A stretch of DNA of 64,000 nt from Pseudomonadota bacterium (GTDB lineage Bacteria; Desulfobacterota; Desulfobulbia; Desulfobulbales; Desulfocapsaceae), in assembly GCA_018817385.1 (NCBI GenBank), contig JAHIUA010000043.1:124001-188000 (forward strand), written 5' to 3'. The notes below the pieces were generated by a model. That model did no database searches and was not told the origin of the DNA. It worked only from the letters and a program-made list of their open reading frames with translations. The position numbers and the translations under genes were made by a program. The first letter of the stretch is position 1; the number at the start of each line of letters is the position of its first letter. This document shows, in pieces, positions 7,668-16,632 of the stretch.

Positions 7668-8375
7668 ATGCTTGATACTCTCTTTCTTACCATTAACTCA
7701 TGGATGACAGGTGGCCTGTTAGCTGCAGCCGTTGGCTGTTTCAGCTGGGGGATGGTCAGTGTCTTGTTCAGTCCCTGTCATATGGCCTCCATCCCCCTTA
7801 TTATCGGCTATGTGGGTGGGCAGAATACTATTCTGAATGAGCGAGAGGCTATTCCCTATGCCCTCTGGTTCACCAGTGGACTTTTTATCACCATCGCCCT
7901 GGTTGGTTTTATCTGTGTCTTGCTGGGGCGGATGATGGGGGATGTCGGTCCCTATTGGACACTCCTGGTGGGGGCTCTCCTTATATGGGTGGCCATGGAT
8001 ATGCTCGGCATTGCAAGTTGTAAGATGCCTGCTAATTCTTTACATCGCCTGCAAGTCCGGGGGCTCTCCGGTGCCTTTATCTTAGGACTTGCCTATGGTG
8101 TTCTCTCCGGTTCCTGTACCTTTGGCTTTATAGCCCCTATTCTTGCTATCATCACTGTCCAGAAACAAATTGCTTCCGGACTTTTTCTCCTCACCCTCTT
8201 TGCCCTCGGTCACTGTCTGCCCATTGCAGTCGCCGGCAGTTCGGCAACCCTTGTCAAAAGATTCATCAGTAATTCTTCATTTCAGCACAGCGGCATCTGG
8301 TTCAGGAAGGGGGCAGGGGTATTGATAGGTGGCCTGGGGATATATTTTATCGCTCGACCCTGGATAATTGCCTAA
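7668..8375 (+). CDS. Second CcdA/DsbD-like transmembrane protein
   Basis: The protein has 235 residues from ATG 7668 (GAGGA ribosome site). The frame is open upstream to 7596, but that part is unlike the family. Six to seven helices carry two conserved cysteine motifs, LFSPCHMASIPLIIGYVGG near residue 32 and SGSCTFGFIAPILAI near 145. This is the CcdA-like subgroup found beside periplasmic thioredoxins. It probably powers the thioredoxin encoded just upstream. Confidence 0.85.
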   Translation: MLDTLFLTINSWMTGGLLAAAVGCFSWGMVSVLFSPCHMASIPLIIGYVGGQNTILNEREAIPYALWFTSGLFITIALVGFICVLLGRMMGDVGPYWTLLVGALLIWVAMDMLGIASCKMPANSLHRLQVRGLSGAFILGLAYGVLSGSCTFGFIAPILAIITVQKQIASGLFLLTLFALGHCLPIAVAGSSATLVKRFISNSSFQHSGIWFRKGAGVLIGGLGIYFIARPWIIA

Positions 8376-8489
8376 CCTGGGGAAGTCATGACGTCACCAA
8401 GGCAATCGCATCTTTTCTGGCCGTGATCTCAGGCTGGGGGAGAAGATTCCTCACTGCTCTCTGACCCAGAATTCTCGCTTTGCCGCTAT

Positions 8490-9086
8490 TCAGTTGACTG
8501 AGTCCTTGTCGTAAAAACAGGTCCTGATAGAGAGCATTTCCTGCTTGCCCTTGAGAATTGCGACCGCGGTATCCAGGGTTTCTTGGGGCAAAAATTTCCA
8601 CAGGGCTTGCTCTAACTGCAAGATTCTCGGAAAAGCGGCAGCAATTTTTGTGTCCCATAGTTCTGCATAACGGAGGAGGTCATCGGGGTAGACGACTGTT
8701 CGGGTCTGCCCTTCAGGTCGGGCTGCGAAGGGCTCAATAATGTTGAGATAGCCATAATCGTCCGTCAACTCTTCACCCGCCTCAATATCTCTGACCGCAA
8801 TCTCGAAATTATAGGGGGTGAGGCAACAGTTTGAGTTGAAACTGTGGTTTATGTATCGGCCATTATCCCAGCAAAAAATATAGTTTCCCTTATTATTACG
8901 GTATGAATACTTCAACAGTATTTCTTGATACTGCTCGTCGTAGCGTTCCATTTCCGAAGGTTCAATTTCTCTGTCCAGTTTGTCGAGAATCCAGGTGATT
9001 GTGCCTTGGGGAATGGGTCTGGTGGCAAAGAGGCCATAGCCTTTTTCTTCATCTATGTAGCGTACTTCTGTCTTGGGGTGGATCAT
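8490..9086 (-). CDS. SET-domain protein (putative protein lysine methyltransferase)
   Basis: The 198-residue protein has SET-domain landmarks: KGYGLFATRPIPQGT near residue 15 (SAM side), YINHSFNSNC near 77 (the NHS..NC motif), and EAGEELTDDYGYL near 100 (catalytic Tyr region). Bacterial SET proteins are uncommon outside Chlamydiae and a few environmental groups. Their substrates are mostly unknown. It is the last gene of a three-gene operon and overlaps the GNAT gene by four bases (ATGA), which implies coupled translation and a shared job. Confidence 0.85.
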   Translation of the reverse strand: MIHPKTEVRYIDEEKGYGLFATRPIPQGTITWILDKLDREIEPSEMERYDEQYQEILLKYSYRNNKGNYIFCWDNGRYINHSFNSNCCLTPYNFEIAVRDIEAGEELTDDYGYLNIIEPFAARPEGQTRTVVYPDDLLRYAELWDTKIAAAFPRILQLEQALWKFLPQETLDTAVAILKGKQEMLSIRTCFYDKDSVN

Positions 9087-9544
9087 AACGTTGTATCCTC
9101 ACAACTCAGATTTTTTTTCCACAGCAATGCTGTACAACCGTCCTCATAATAATTTTTTTTCAGACCGTACTGATTGAACCCTGTATCGAGGTAGAGTTGC
9201 ACTGCTGAAGTGTTGTGTTCACACACCTCCAGGGTCAGCTGCTTGCAGTGATAATTCGTTGCTATTTTTTCCGCATAGGTGAGCAGCGCTCTGGCTATTC
9301 CCTTTTTTCTGGATGATGGCGCCACTCCAATGGAGTATAGGCGCAGCTTGCTGCTGGTTTTTCGTTTGAGCAGCACCATATAGCCGGTCACTGTTTCATG
9401 ATCTACTGCCTTGACGACAATACTGTTCGCCTTGGTTAAGAGATATCTGAATTGCCGTGGTGAGATGCGGTCAGAGGAAAAGGATTGGTCTTCAAGGGCA
9501 GTAAGCTGCGGGATGTCACTCGGTTCGGCTGGGGCTAGGTGCAC
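9083..9544 (-). CDS. GNAT N-acetyltransferase (RimI-like)
   Basis: The 153-residue single-domain GNAT carries the acetyl-CoA loop VAPSSRKKGIARALL near residue 75 and the C-terminal EHNTSAVQLYLDTGF motif typical of RimI-type N-terminal acetyltransferases. It sits nine bases after the ATP-grasp gene and overlaps the SET gene, in the middle of the operon. RimK-like ligases with an RLAN domain are known to be associated with GNAT genes. The substrate is unknown, but a peptide or small amide made by the ligase is likely. Confidence 0.88.
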   Translation of the reverse strand: MHLAPAEPSDIPQLTALEDQSFSSDRISPRQFRYLLTKANSIVVKAVDHETVTGYMVLLKRKTSSKLRLYSIGVAPSSRKKGIARALLTYAEKIATNYHCKQLTLEVCEHNTSAVQLYLDTGFNQYGLKKNYYEDGCTALLWKKNLSCEDTTL

Positions 9545-9553
9545 TGTCTTTTC

Positions 9554-11023
9554 TCAGGATCTTCGTTTCTTATTCAATCGGGCGATGAACTCTCGCAGGA
9601 TAATCCGGTACAGTTCGTTGCCCAGAACCTTGTCCTCGATACCGTGGTCGATGGAGGGGTTGTCGTTAACCTCAATAACCAGTGCTTGATCGTCAACACT
9701 CTTGATGTCGACTCCGTACAGGCCTTTACCGATGATGGCCGACACTTTTTTGGCAATACGGGTAACCTGCCGCGGCACCATATGGACAGGAATGGTTTCC
9801 ACCTTGCCCGATTTGGTGTGGCCGCTTGATTTATGCTGGTAGATCTGCCAGTGACCACGGGCCATAAAATATTTACAGGCATAGATGCATTCACCATTTA
9901 AGACGCCAATTCGCCAGTCAAATTCGGTGGGTACAAACTCTTGGACGAGCAGGATGGAAGAGCGCTGAAAGAGGGCTTCCTGGAGTGCGAAGTATTCTTC
10001 CTCAGAGCTGACCAGAGAGACGCCGATTGAGAAGGAGCCATCCGGAATTTTCATGACCATGGTCTTGCCAAGATATTCCGAAACTTCTTCATAGGATGGC
10101 ACCATTGCCTTGAAGAGGAGTATGGATTTCGGGGCCGGGATTCCCGATCTATCCATGAGCTCCTTGAGATAGACCTTGTTGGTGCAGCAAATGATTGATG
10201 CTGGATCGTCAATAACCACCATGTCGGCCTGCTGTGCCATCTGGGAGAGCTGGTAGGTGACATGGTTCACCGCAGTTGTCTGGCGGATGAAGAGGGCATC
10301 AAATTCCATCAGTCGGGTGGCATCTTTTTCGCTAATGAGTTCAGCGTTGATGTTCATCTTCTTGGCTTCGCTGACAAAGAGCTGCAGTGCACTCTTGTTG
10401 CTGGGGGGAAAGGTCTCGGACGGATCATAGAAAATTGCCAGATCGTAGCGCGCCGGTTTTTTGCTACGCGGCTGACGCCAGACTTTTTTATTGAAAAGGT
10501 CCAGACTGTTGGCAAAGAGGTCCTGCTGATGGTTGTCGAGTTCAGCCAGTGACAGGGGGCGGATGGCTGTAATCTGTGTCGGTTGCTGGTGATCGAAACT
10601 GATGCGCAGCAAGGGGCAAGGATACTGGTCAAAAATAAAACGGGCCAGTCGTTCGTATTTAGGGTTTTCACACTTGCCAAAAAAAAGATCTAATTGGAAG
10701 CCATCTCGCTCCTCTTTACTAGGAATCTCATGGCACTGGCAGAGTCGGCTCAGTAAGCTATCAAGCTTGAGAGGCGTACAGGTGTCGAATTTGTTCAGCG
10801 TTTCAACACTCGGGATAACCTTCTGTTTGCGGGCTTGAGCCAGGAGTGAGCAGTAGTAGCCTTCCGAGTGATAGGAGAGATCCGAACAGAGATTGATGAC
10901 CAGGTGGGAGTGGTGACTCAATTCCTCTTGCTGCAGATATTGAATCGCTGTGATGACACTCTCGGTGTGGTAGTAAGGCGCCCACAGGTCCAGCGAGTCA
11001 ATTATGATAAATACTGAGTTCAT
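9554..11023 (-). CDS. RimK-family ATP-grasp ligase with N-terminal RLAN-type domain
   Basis: The 489-residue protein has two parts. The N-terminal ~190 residues (DSLDLWAPYYHTESVITA, then YHSEGYYCSLLAQARKQ) match the RLAN domain known to precede RimK-like ATP-grasp modules. The C-terminal ~290 residues have the ATP-grasp core: SGIPAPKSIL, VMKIPDGSFSIGV, FVPTEFDWRIGVLNGE, and metal-binding VIEVNDNPSIDHGIE. Members form amide bonds by adding an amino acid to a carboxylate. It is the first gene of an operon with GNAT and SET genes, suggesting a ligation-acetylation-methylation pathway. Product unknown. Confidence 0.88.
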   Translation of the reverse strand: MNSVFIIIDSLDLWAPYYHTESVITAIQYLQQEELSHHSHLVINLCSDLSYHSEGYYCSLLAQARKQKVIPSVETLNKFDTCTPLKLDSLLSRLCQCHEIPSKEERDGFQLDLFFGKCENPKYERLARFIFDQYPCPLLRISFDHQQPTQITAIRPLSLAELDNHQQDLFANSLDLFNKKVWRQPRSKKPARYDLAIFYDPSETFPPSNKSALQLFVSEAKKMNINAELISEKDATRLMEFDALFIRQTTAVNHVTYQLSQMAQQADMVVIDDPASIICCTNKVYLKELMDRSGIPAPKSILLFKAMVPSYEEVSEYLGKTMVMKIPDGSFSIGVSLVSSEEEYFALQEALFQRSSILLVQEFVPTEFDWRIGVLNGECIYACKYFMARGHWQIYQHKSSGHTKSGKVETIPVHMVPRQVTRIAKKVSAIIGKGLYGVDIKSVDDQALVIEVNDNPSIDHGIEDKVLGNELYRIILREFIARLNKKRRS

Positions 11024-11068
11024 GGGTGAATGAGGGAGCTGTTATTAGTGCCCACGCACGGACGAAAT

Positions 11069-11096
11069 TTGCATGCGGATGGGTATCCGCATGCAA
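11069..11096 (-). terminator. Perfect 12-bp hairpin downstream of citrate synthase
   Basis: TTGCATGCGGAT, loop of four, ATCCGCATGCAA. It lies between the citrate synthase stop and the ATP-grasp start, both on the minus strand. There is only a weak T tract, so it may be a terminator or an mRNA-stabilising stem. Confidence 0.5.
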
Positions 11097-11124
11097 TTGT
11101 TGGTTGTAAGCCTATCTATGATGC

Positions 11125-12279
11125 TTATCTGGATCGTTGGTCAATGTTGATATAATGGAGATCGGTGGGTCCGACATATTCCGCTCGTGGACGGATGAGA
11201 CGATTGTTGCTCCACTGCTCCATGATATGTGAAGTCCAGCCAACTGTCCTGCTGATGGCAAAAATCGGGGTGAACAGTTCTCGTGGCAGGTCCATGGCAC
11301 TGTAGAGTGAGGCAGTATAGAGGTCGACATTGGGGAATACCTTGGTCTGCTCAAGTACTACCCGTTCTATTTCCTGGGTGACTTCAAATATCGTGCTCTT
11401 ACCGGTGTATTTGGTGATGGTTCGGGCATGATCTCTGATGATACCCACCCTGGGGTCTTCGCAGCGATAAACACGATGGCCGAATCCGGGAATCTTGATC
11501 TTGTTTGCTAGCTTGTCCAAAATGATTTTTTCGGCCTGTTCCGGGCTGCCGATTTCTTCGATGAGTTGCATGACCTCCATGTTCGCCCCGCCATGGAGGG
11601 GACCCTTGAGAGCGCCGATGGCAGAGGTTACAGAAGAATAGATGTCAGACATCGTTGCCGCGGTCACCCGGGCCGCGAATGTGGAGGCGTTCAGTTCATG
11701 ATCGGCATGAAGAATAAGGGCGACATCGAAAGCCCGTTCTATCAGAGGATCAGGTTTCTTTCCTTGCAGGGTGTAGAGGAAGTTGTAGGCTATGCCATGT
11801 CCCGGTATCGGTTGGATTGGTTCCAGGCCTTCCCGCAATCGCTGGTGGGCTGCGATGAGCAGTGGGATACGCAGGGTGAGGCGTTGTGCCTTGCGCAGAC
11901 AGGCGTCCAGTCCGGTGCTTCCGCTATCTGGATCCCAGTGGCCCAGAGAAGAAACCGCGGTGCGGATGACTTCCATCGGGGTGGCTGCTTTAGGGAACAT
12001 TCGCAGGATCATGATAGTTTCCACAGGCAGTGCCATGGAGCCTGTAAATCCATCCAGAAATGCCTTGAATTCTGTCACACGGGGGAGACAACCGTACCAG
12101 AGAAGGTATGCGACCTCTTCGAAAGTACTTTTTTTGGCAAGTTCCAGGGCATCATATCCCCGATAGACGAGGCGTCCTTTATCCCCATCAATAAAGCAGA
12201 TATCTGAATCACAGGCGACTATATCGGCGAGTCCTGCTTCCGCCTGTTTCGGCGCCTTGGGGGTGCATGTTTTCTTCAT
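11125..12279 (-). CDS. gltA: Citrate synthase (citrate/2-methylcitrate synthase family)
   Basis: The 384-residue protein is the short (type I-like, dimeric) form. Catalytic motifs are visible: LHADHELNAST, GPLHGGANMEV, GFGHRVYRCEDPR near residue 270 and NVDLYTASLYSAM with the catalytic Asp. It condenses oxaloacetate with acetyl-CoA; a propionyl-CoA preference cannot be ruled out from sequence. A sigma-54 promoter lies about 50 bases upstream and a sigma-54 activator is transcribed divergently, so expression may depend on that activator. Confidence 0.9.
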   Translation of the reverse strand: MKKTCTPKAPKQAEAGLADIVACDSDICFIDGDKGRLVYRGYDALELAKKSTFEEVAYLLWYGCLPRVTEFKAFLDGFTGSMALPVETIMILRMFPKAATPMEVIRTAVSSLGHWDPDSGSTGLDACLRKAQRLTLRIPLLIAAHQRLREGLEPIQPIPGHGIAYNFLYTLQGKKPDPLIERAFDVALILHADHELNASTFAARVTAATMSDIYSSVTSAIGALKGPLHGGANMEVMQLIEEIGSPEQAEKIILDKLANKIKIPGFGHRVYRCEDPRVGIIRDHARTITKYTGKSTIFEVTQEIERVVLEQTKVFPNVDLYTASLYSAMDLPRELFTPIFAISRTVGWTSHIMEQWSNNRLIRPRAEYVGPTDLHYINIDQRSR

Positions 12280-12330
12280 CGTTATTTTCTCCTAAAAGTG
12301 TAATGATGCAGTTGTTCGAAGCAGATGTAA

Positions 12331-12346
12331 AGCAAAAAAAATGCCA
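12331..12346 (-). promoter_or_regulatory. Sigma-54 (-24/-12) promoter for citrate synthase
   Basis: On the minus strand, TGGCAT, five T, TTGCT matches the TGGCAC-N5-TTGCW consensus, with the invariant GG-N10-GC spacing exact. Transcription would start near 12320, about 40 bases before the gltA start, and the ribosome site AGGAG is in place. Confidence 0.65.
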
Positions 12347-12444
12347 CTTGCGTATCGAAATCTTATCCGCTTGTAATTGCGATATAAATAGGGGCGGTCG
12401 ATAGAGGAGGCGTGGGATTGACAGTAAAAAGAGAAAATGGTTTC

Positions 12445-12461
12445 CTGTTTACTGTAAACAG
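12445..12461. promoter_or_regulatory. 17-bp palindrome in the gltA/activator divergent region
   Basis: CTGTTTAC-T-GTAAACAG is a perfect inverted repeat about 100 bases upstream of the gltA -24 element, where a sigma-54 enhancer site is expected. It may be the binding site of the divergent activator. The rest of 12280-12694 is AT-rich with no gene. Confidence 0.45.
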
Positions 12462-12694
12462 TTTATTTCTAATGTGTTAGCTCTGTCTTGCTGGTTTTTT
12501 TATGGAATCAGATGTTAGATTATTCAGGCTTAACATCCTTATCTTATAGAATTAGTTGTCAAATTGTGGTTTTTGGGTGATACTCGTGGCTGAATTCCCA
12601 CAGTGATGGAAGAAGAAATTATATTCTCGAAAAACTGTTTTGTGGCCCGGGGATTGGGGGGGATTGGGAAAATGTTTTCCGAAATGGAGCATGT

Positions 12695-14125
12695 ATGCTG
12701 ACTAGAATGGTCTTGGCGGTAAAAGATCTGCAGTTGCAGCGACGGTTAGAAGAGCAGATCATGCTCGCTGATATCCAGGTTGAGGTCGTTGATCAGGAAA
12801 AAAATGTCTGGCAGCAGGTGGTGGAGAGTTGTGCTGATATAATTGTCATTAGCGATAAGCTGATACCGGAGCCGATAGAGTCGGGTATTGCCATGTTGAA
12901 TGAACTCCCGGAAATTCCCACCTCGGTGATTCTGGGCGAGACAAATTCAGCTGAGGTCCAGGCGACCTATATTGCCGCAGGAGCGGATTCCGTTCTCTTT
13001 TCTGGGATTGCCCTGCAAAGCCTGATCAATGCTATCGAGGCCACTGCTGAGTCCCGGCGGCAGGCTGTACAGCACGAGCGCTTCGACCACAGGGGAAAAG
13101 TAAAGGCCAAACTCTCCGATTTTGCTTCAAACAGCGAGGTAATGCAGATTTTCATGAATGATGTACAGATGGTGGCTCCCAGTGACTCGTTATTGCTGAT
13201 CACAGGAGAAACAGGCGTTGGAAAAGAACATCTGGCTAAAGTTATTCATGCCGAAAGTCCGCGGGTAGCGGGCCCCTACGTTGTGGTTAATATTGCGGCC
13301 CTGCCTGAACAATTACTTGAAAGTGAGCTTTTCGGTCATAAACAAGGGGCCTTTACCGGTGCGACCAGATTACATCGGGGGGCTTTCGAGCAGGCCCATG
13401 GCGGAACCATTTTCCTAGATGAAATAGGGGAGATGCCGCTCCACCTGCAGGCCAAGCTGTTACGAGTGTTGCAGGAATATGAGATCCGACCTATCGGGGC
13501 AGAGAAACCCACTTGGGTAGATGTCCGGGTTATTGCTGCAACGAATCGGGATCTTGAAGAAGAGGTGGCCAAGGGTAATTTTCGCAAAGATCTCTATTAT
13601 CGTCTCAGCGTTGTTCGCCTCCAGATTCCCAGTCTTCGTTATCGACGTGAGGATATTCCCAATCTTGCCCGCAGATTTGTCATGCAATTTAAACACAAAA
13701 TCGGCAGGGATGTGCGCCAGATCTCTGAATCGGCAATGTCGGCCCTCTGTCGCTATGACTGGCCGGGAAATATCAGAGAGCTGATGAATGTCATAGAGCG
13801 CTCAATGCTGTTGTGTCGAAGCAGTGATATCACCGTTGAGAATCTCCCCAATGTCTTCCAGTACGAAGATACTGTGCTTGACGAAGAGAATGGGGTGCAA
13901 CATGCCCCGCAAAGCTGGCGGGGCAAGAGTCTTGGCGAAGTCAAGGAGGGTATCCTGGAAGAAGTGGAGAAACTCTATCTGCAGATGGTATTGAAAACGA
14001 CCCACGGACGCTTAAAAGATGCATCACAGGTAGCCGGCATTACATCCAGGAGTTTGTACAGTAAGATGAAAAAACATGGCCTTCATAAAGAAACATTCAA
14101 AAAAGGCTGGAAGGAGCGGAGTTAG
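12695..14125 (+). CDS. Sigma-54 activator with degenerate receiver domain
   Basis: The 476-residue protein has an N-terminal ~120-residue receiver-like fold, an AAA+ domain (Walker A GETGVGKE near 170, sigma-54 loop KQGAFTGA near 215) and a C-terminal Fis-type HTH (about 440-465). The receiver keeps an Asp at the usual site (VISD, Asp54) but lacks the acidic doublet after strand 1 (VKD) and the conserved Lys of strand 5 (ADSVLFSGI). Phosphorylation control is therefore doubtful. It is transcribed divergently from gltA, whose promoter is sigma-54 type. Confidence 0.9.
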   Translation: MLTRMVLAVKDLQLQRRLEEQIMLADIQVEVVDQEKNVWQQVVESCADIIVISDKLIPEPIESGIAMLNELPEIPTSVILGETNSAEVQATYIAAGADSVLFSGIALQSLINAIEATAESRRQAVQHERFDHRGKVKAKLSDFASNSEVMQIFMNDVQMVAPSDSLLLITGETGVGKEHLAKVIHAESPRVAGPYVVVNIAALPEQLLESELFGHKQGAFTGATRLHRGAFEQAHGGTIFLDEIGEMPLHLQAKLLRVLQEYEIRPIGAEKPTWVDVRVIAATNRDLEEEVAKGNFRKDLYYRLSVVRLQIPSLRYRREDIPNLARRFVMQFKHKIGRDVRQISESAMSALCRYDWPGNIRELMNVIERSMLLCRSSDITVENLPNVFQYEDTVLDEENGVQHAPQSWRGKSLGEVKEGILEEVEKLYLQMVLKTTHGRLKDASQVAGITSRSLYSKMKKHGLHKETFKKGWKERS

Positions 14126-14364
14126 TCGGGGGGCGGCAACTGGCCTGTGTTTCAGGTGCTTGCCGTGATTGAAGGGGAACTGCAGTTTTTTTGTGGCTTA
14201 CCGTTGCTGGCAGGGAGGGGGAGGAGGCATACCAAGTGTGGACGATGGTCACTGGCAGGGAACACACAAGACAGAATCAAATAGATGACTCTGCCTTGTG
14301 TCCGTGAAGATGCTCTGCCTGCCAGCTTCGCAGTAGGTATTGACTGGCAATGCGGCCTTTATCC

Positions 14365-14967
14365 CTAGCCCTTGTTCTTTTTTCTCAGCTTGGAGCTGAG
14401 GAGACCAGCCAGGCCGGTCCCAAAGAGGAGCATGGTAGCTGGTTCGGGGACTGGTGCGCTGTCAAAGGGGGGAGGCTGGGAGACCGTTGTATCGCCAAAT
14501 TCGTCGAGGTGGCTCAATTTTGCTATCTTTGTGAGATCGGTGACTCCTAATTCAGAAAGATCGATCACCGCCCAGCCCGTTCCGGCTTCATTGGAGTACA
14601 AAAAATGGGTATCCGTTTTTTCGCCATCAACCTTGATGACTCCAGTCTTGATCAAAAAATGGACAGGGACAGATTGCAGTTCATATGCAAAAATACCGGC
14701 AGTGTCGGTAGCATACCAGGTCCACGGATCGGCACTGTTGGTATCCTTGATAAAGGACAGATACATCTCATCTCCGCTCAGCTCAAGTATGTCGTTCACC
14801 CAGTCTAATTCTGTCTGTTCGCCACTGTTTTTGAGGCTGGTAGAAAACAAAAGTGTGTCAATTGAGCCAACATCAGTAGTAGCATCAGTGAGCAATAGTG
14901 CCATTGCTGATCCTGTGCCCATCATCAAAGCCAGAGCGACCAGTCCTGTTACCAGTATTTTCTTCAT
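14365..14967 (-). CDS. PEP-CTERM sorting-domain secreted protein
   Basis: The 200-residue protein has a Sec signal peptide (residues 1-23, ending SAMA). The C-terminal sorting signal VPEPATMLLFGTGLAGLLSS is followed by a basic tail (KLRKKNKG). The middle part has no motif I recognise. PEP-CTERM proteins are processed by an exosortase and often placed in an exopolysaccharide matrix. No exosortase is in this window, so the enzyme must be elsewhere. The sigma-54 regulator upstream on the other strand could be related to PrsR-type control, but that is only a guess. Confidence 0.88.
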   Translation of the reverse strand: MKKILVTGLVALALMMGTGSAMALLLTDATTDVGSIDTLLFSTSLKNSGEQTELDWVNDILELSGDEMYLSFIKDTNSADPWTWYATDTAGIFAYELQSVPVHFLIKTGVIKVDGEKTDTHFLYSNEAGTGWAVIDLSELGVTDLTKIAKLSHLDEFGDTTVSQPPPFDSAPVPEPATMLLFGTGLAGLLSSKLRKKNKG

Positions 14968-15592
14968 TTTGTACCGCCTTGTTTTGGTGTAAGATGTTAT
15001 AAGTTAAAAGGATTTGCTATGATCTTCAGGATTGAAAAATCGAGTTGCACCAGCGAGCAGATAATTCGCCTGAAGCTATTGGGCCCTGTGGTTTTCCGTC
15101 CTTGTCTCTCAACAGCTTTGAGGAACAATTAGAAGAAGACTCATTCTCTACAAAACACGTTATGTCTGTATAAGATCATAGTCGGGTAGCCTTGAATATA
15201 GGCAAAATACGTATTTTGAGACGAATTCGGGAAATAGTTTTTTTCAGGATCGGCAACGATTGGAATTGATGAGCGGAGAGGAAACTCGCTACCTGCGATG
15301 GATCCTGCCCTCACCAAAGAAAAATGGTTCAGCCCCTCCAGGAATTGAAAGGAGGAGTGTCAACGTGGTGACCAGCTCGGCAGTCCCTGCTGGAGACACA
15401 CTGGTGCTTGGTAGTATTGCCAGTGAAATGGTTATCATATCAGAGAACTAAAATCAGGAATGGTTCTTTGTGCTTCATTTGTTTGCGTAAATATGATATG
15501 AAATAAGGTGTCGTTTTAAAATGTCATGAATATCAGAAGGATAGCAATTTCTAATGCAGGATAACAGTTAGGAGCTGGCACAAGGTGAATTT
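14968..15592. other. 625-bp gap with no convincing gene
   Basis: AT-rich sequence between the PEP-CTERM gene (leftward) and the HU gene (rightward), so it should hold both promoters. One small frame (15260-15451) has a tail faintly like a secretin fragment but no other support. Confidence 0.4.
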
Positions 15593-15883
15593 ATGAACAA
15601 ATCTGAACTGCAAGAAGCATTGGCCAAAGAATTAAATCTTTCTCTTCAAACAACGACCAGCATTGTCGCCACGATCCTTGATTCCATGACTGATGCTCTG
15701 GTCAGGGGGGAAAATGTCGAGATCAGAGGCTTTGGCAGCTTCACTGTCCGGCAATATGATGCGTATACCGGTAAGAACCCGAAAACAGGGGAAAAGACTA
15801 GGGTGAAAGCGAAAAAGCTTCCTTTTTTCAAGGTGGGTAAGGAACTGAGGGAAGCTGTTGATGCGGGAAGGCCTAAGGAATAA
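15593..15883 (+). CDS. HU/IHF-family DNA-binding protein
   Basis: The 96-residue protein is full length for the family. MNKSELQEALAKEL begins helix 1, VEIRGFGSFTVRQY is the strand pair, and KNPKTGEKTRVKAK is the DNA-intercalating arm with its proline. The sequence does not decide between HU and an IHF subunit. It bends DNA and probably shapes sigma-54 promoters such as that of gltA nearby; the latter is inference. Confidence 0.92.
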   Translation: MNKSELQEALAKELNLSLQTTTSIVATILDSMTDALVRGENVEIRGFGSFTVRQYDAYTGKNPKTGEKTRVKAKKLPFFKVGKELREAVDAGRPKE

Positions 15884-16125
15884 TCACAGCCAAAGGCAAA
15901 ACAATCACCAGAGTTCTCGGAGACAAAAAGAGTTTGCAGGGGCAAGGTCGCAGGGGGCTCAGGAGGAGCGTTTTCCTTTTACACTCTTGCGCTGACGTTG
16001 CCAGCCAGGATGAGATACATGGGGGGATTGAACTCCTGACAGGTATCATAGAAGAAGGTGCAAAACTTGATTCTCCAAAGGTTTTGAAAAAAATCACATA
16101 AAAATAAGGTAATGGATCATCAATT

Positions 16126-16335
16126 ATGGAGCTTAATGAGAATCAATCTGCGCTGATACTTGAGACTGATGAGAATGGTGAAATATCCGTAGAGGTTGCT
16201 TCTGGCGATCATAAAGGCATTACAGGAGCTTTATGTAAAGCTCTGGCGATTAAATTGATGCAGGATGTCGATTTTCAGGAAGAGTTGATGGAGATGCTGG
16301 ATGAAGATGATGAAGAGGACGAAAAGAGTAAATGA
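16126..16335 (+). CDS. Small acidic protein of unknown function
   Basis: A 69-residue cytoplasmic protein, strongly acidic at the C-terminus (DEDDEEDEKSK), with a predicted amphipathic middle (GALCKALAIKLMQDVDFQEELMEML). I recall similar short proteins in Desulfobulbaceae that were mislabelled as twitching-motility proteins; no function is known. Its stop overlaps the ATG of a second, frame-disrupted ORF, so the two were probably translationally coupled. Confidence 0.7.
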   Translation: MELNENQSALILETDENGEISVEVASGDHKGITGALCKALAIKLMQDVDFQEELMEMLDEDDEEDEKSK

Positions 16336-16549
16336 TGGGTAAGCAAGACTTCAAGAACGCAATCGCTTTGTCGTTCTCTATGCTCGAGAACGCCCTGTTC
16401 TTGAGAGGTTGAAGACTATCGTGCTTGAAGCGCAACAAGGTGATGGGCTCATTTCCTCTGAGTTACAACTGCTGTTCTGGCAAAATGTGAAAAAACAACA
16501 TCAAAAACGCCTTGAATTTTCTGTATCATTTCATCGCGTTCCATCTTAG
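16332..16549 (+). pseudogene. Frame-disrupted small gene coupled to the acidic protein
   Basis: ATG 16332 overlaps the upstream stop (ATGATG), but its frame soon diverges. The coding-like frame (16343-16549, 68 codons) begins right after a TAA and has no start codon of its own near its front. It reads RLQERNRFVVLYARERPVL and continues with a basic/aromatic pattern to the stop. One missing base around 16340-16348 would join the two into a protein of about 72 residues. This is either a recent frameshift mutation, a sequence error or a programmed shift. Confidence 0.45.
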
Positions 16550-16632
16550 TCCTATCTGCGACCTTCTGACAGGCGATGGGTTTTTTTAGGAGAATAAGAA
16601 AAATTCAAACTGTGCCATGGCCCCAAACGAAA

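Noticed and set aside
15260-15451. 63-codon frame with a tail resembling a secretin (VPAGDTLVLGSI)
   Set aside because: Too short, no ribosome site and no neighbouring secretion genes; similarity is weak.
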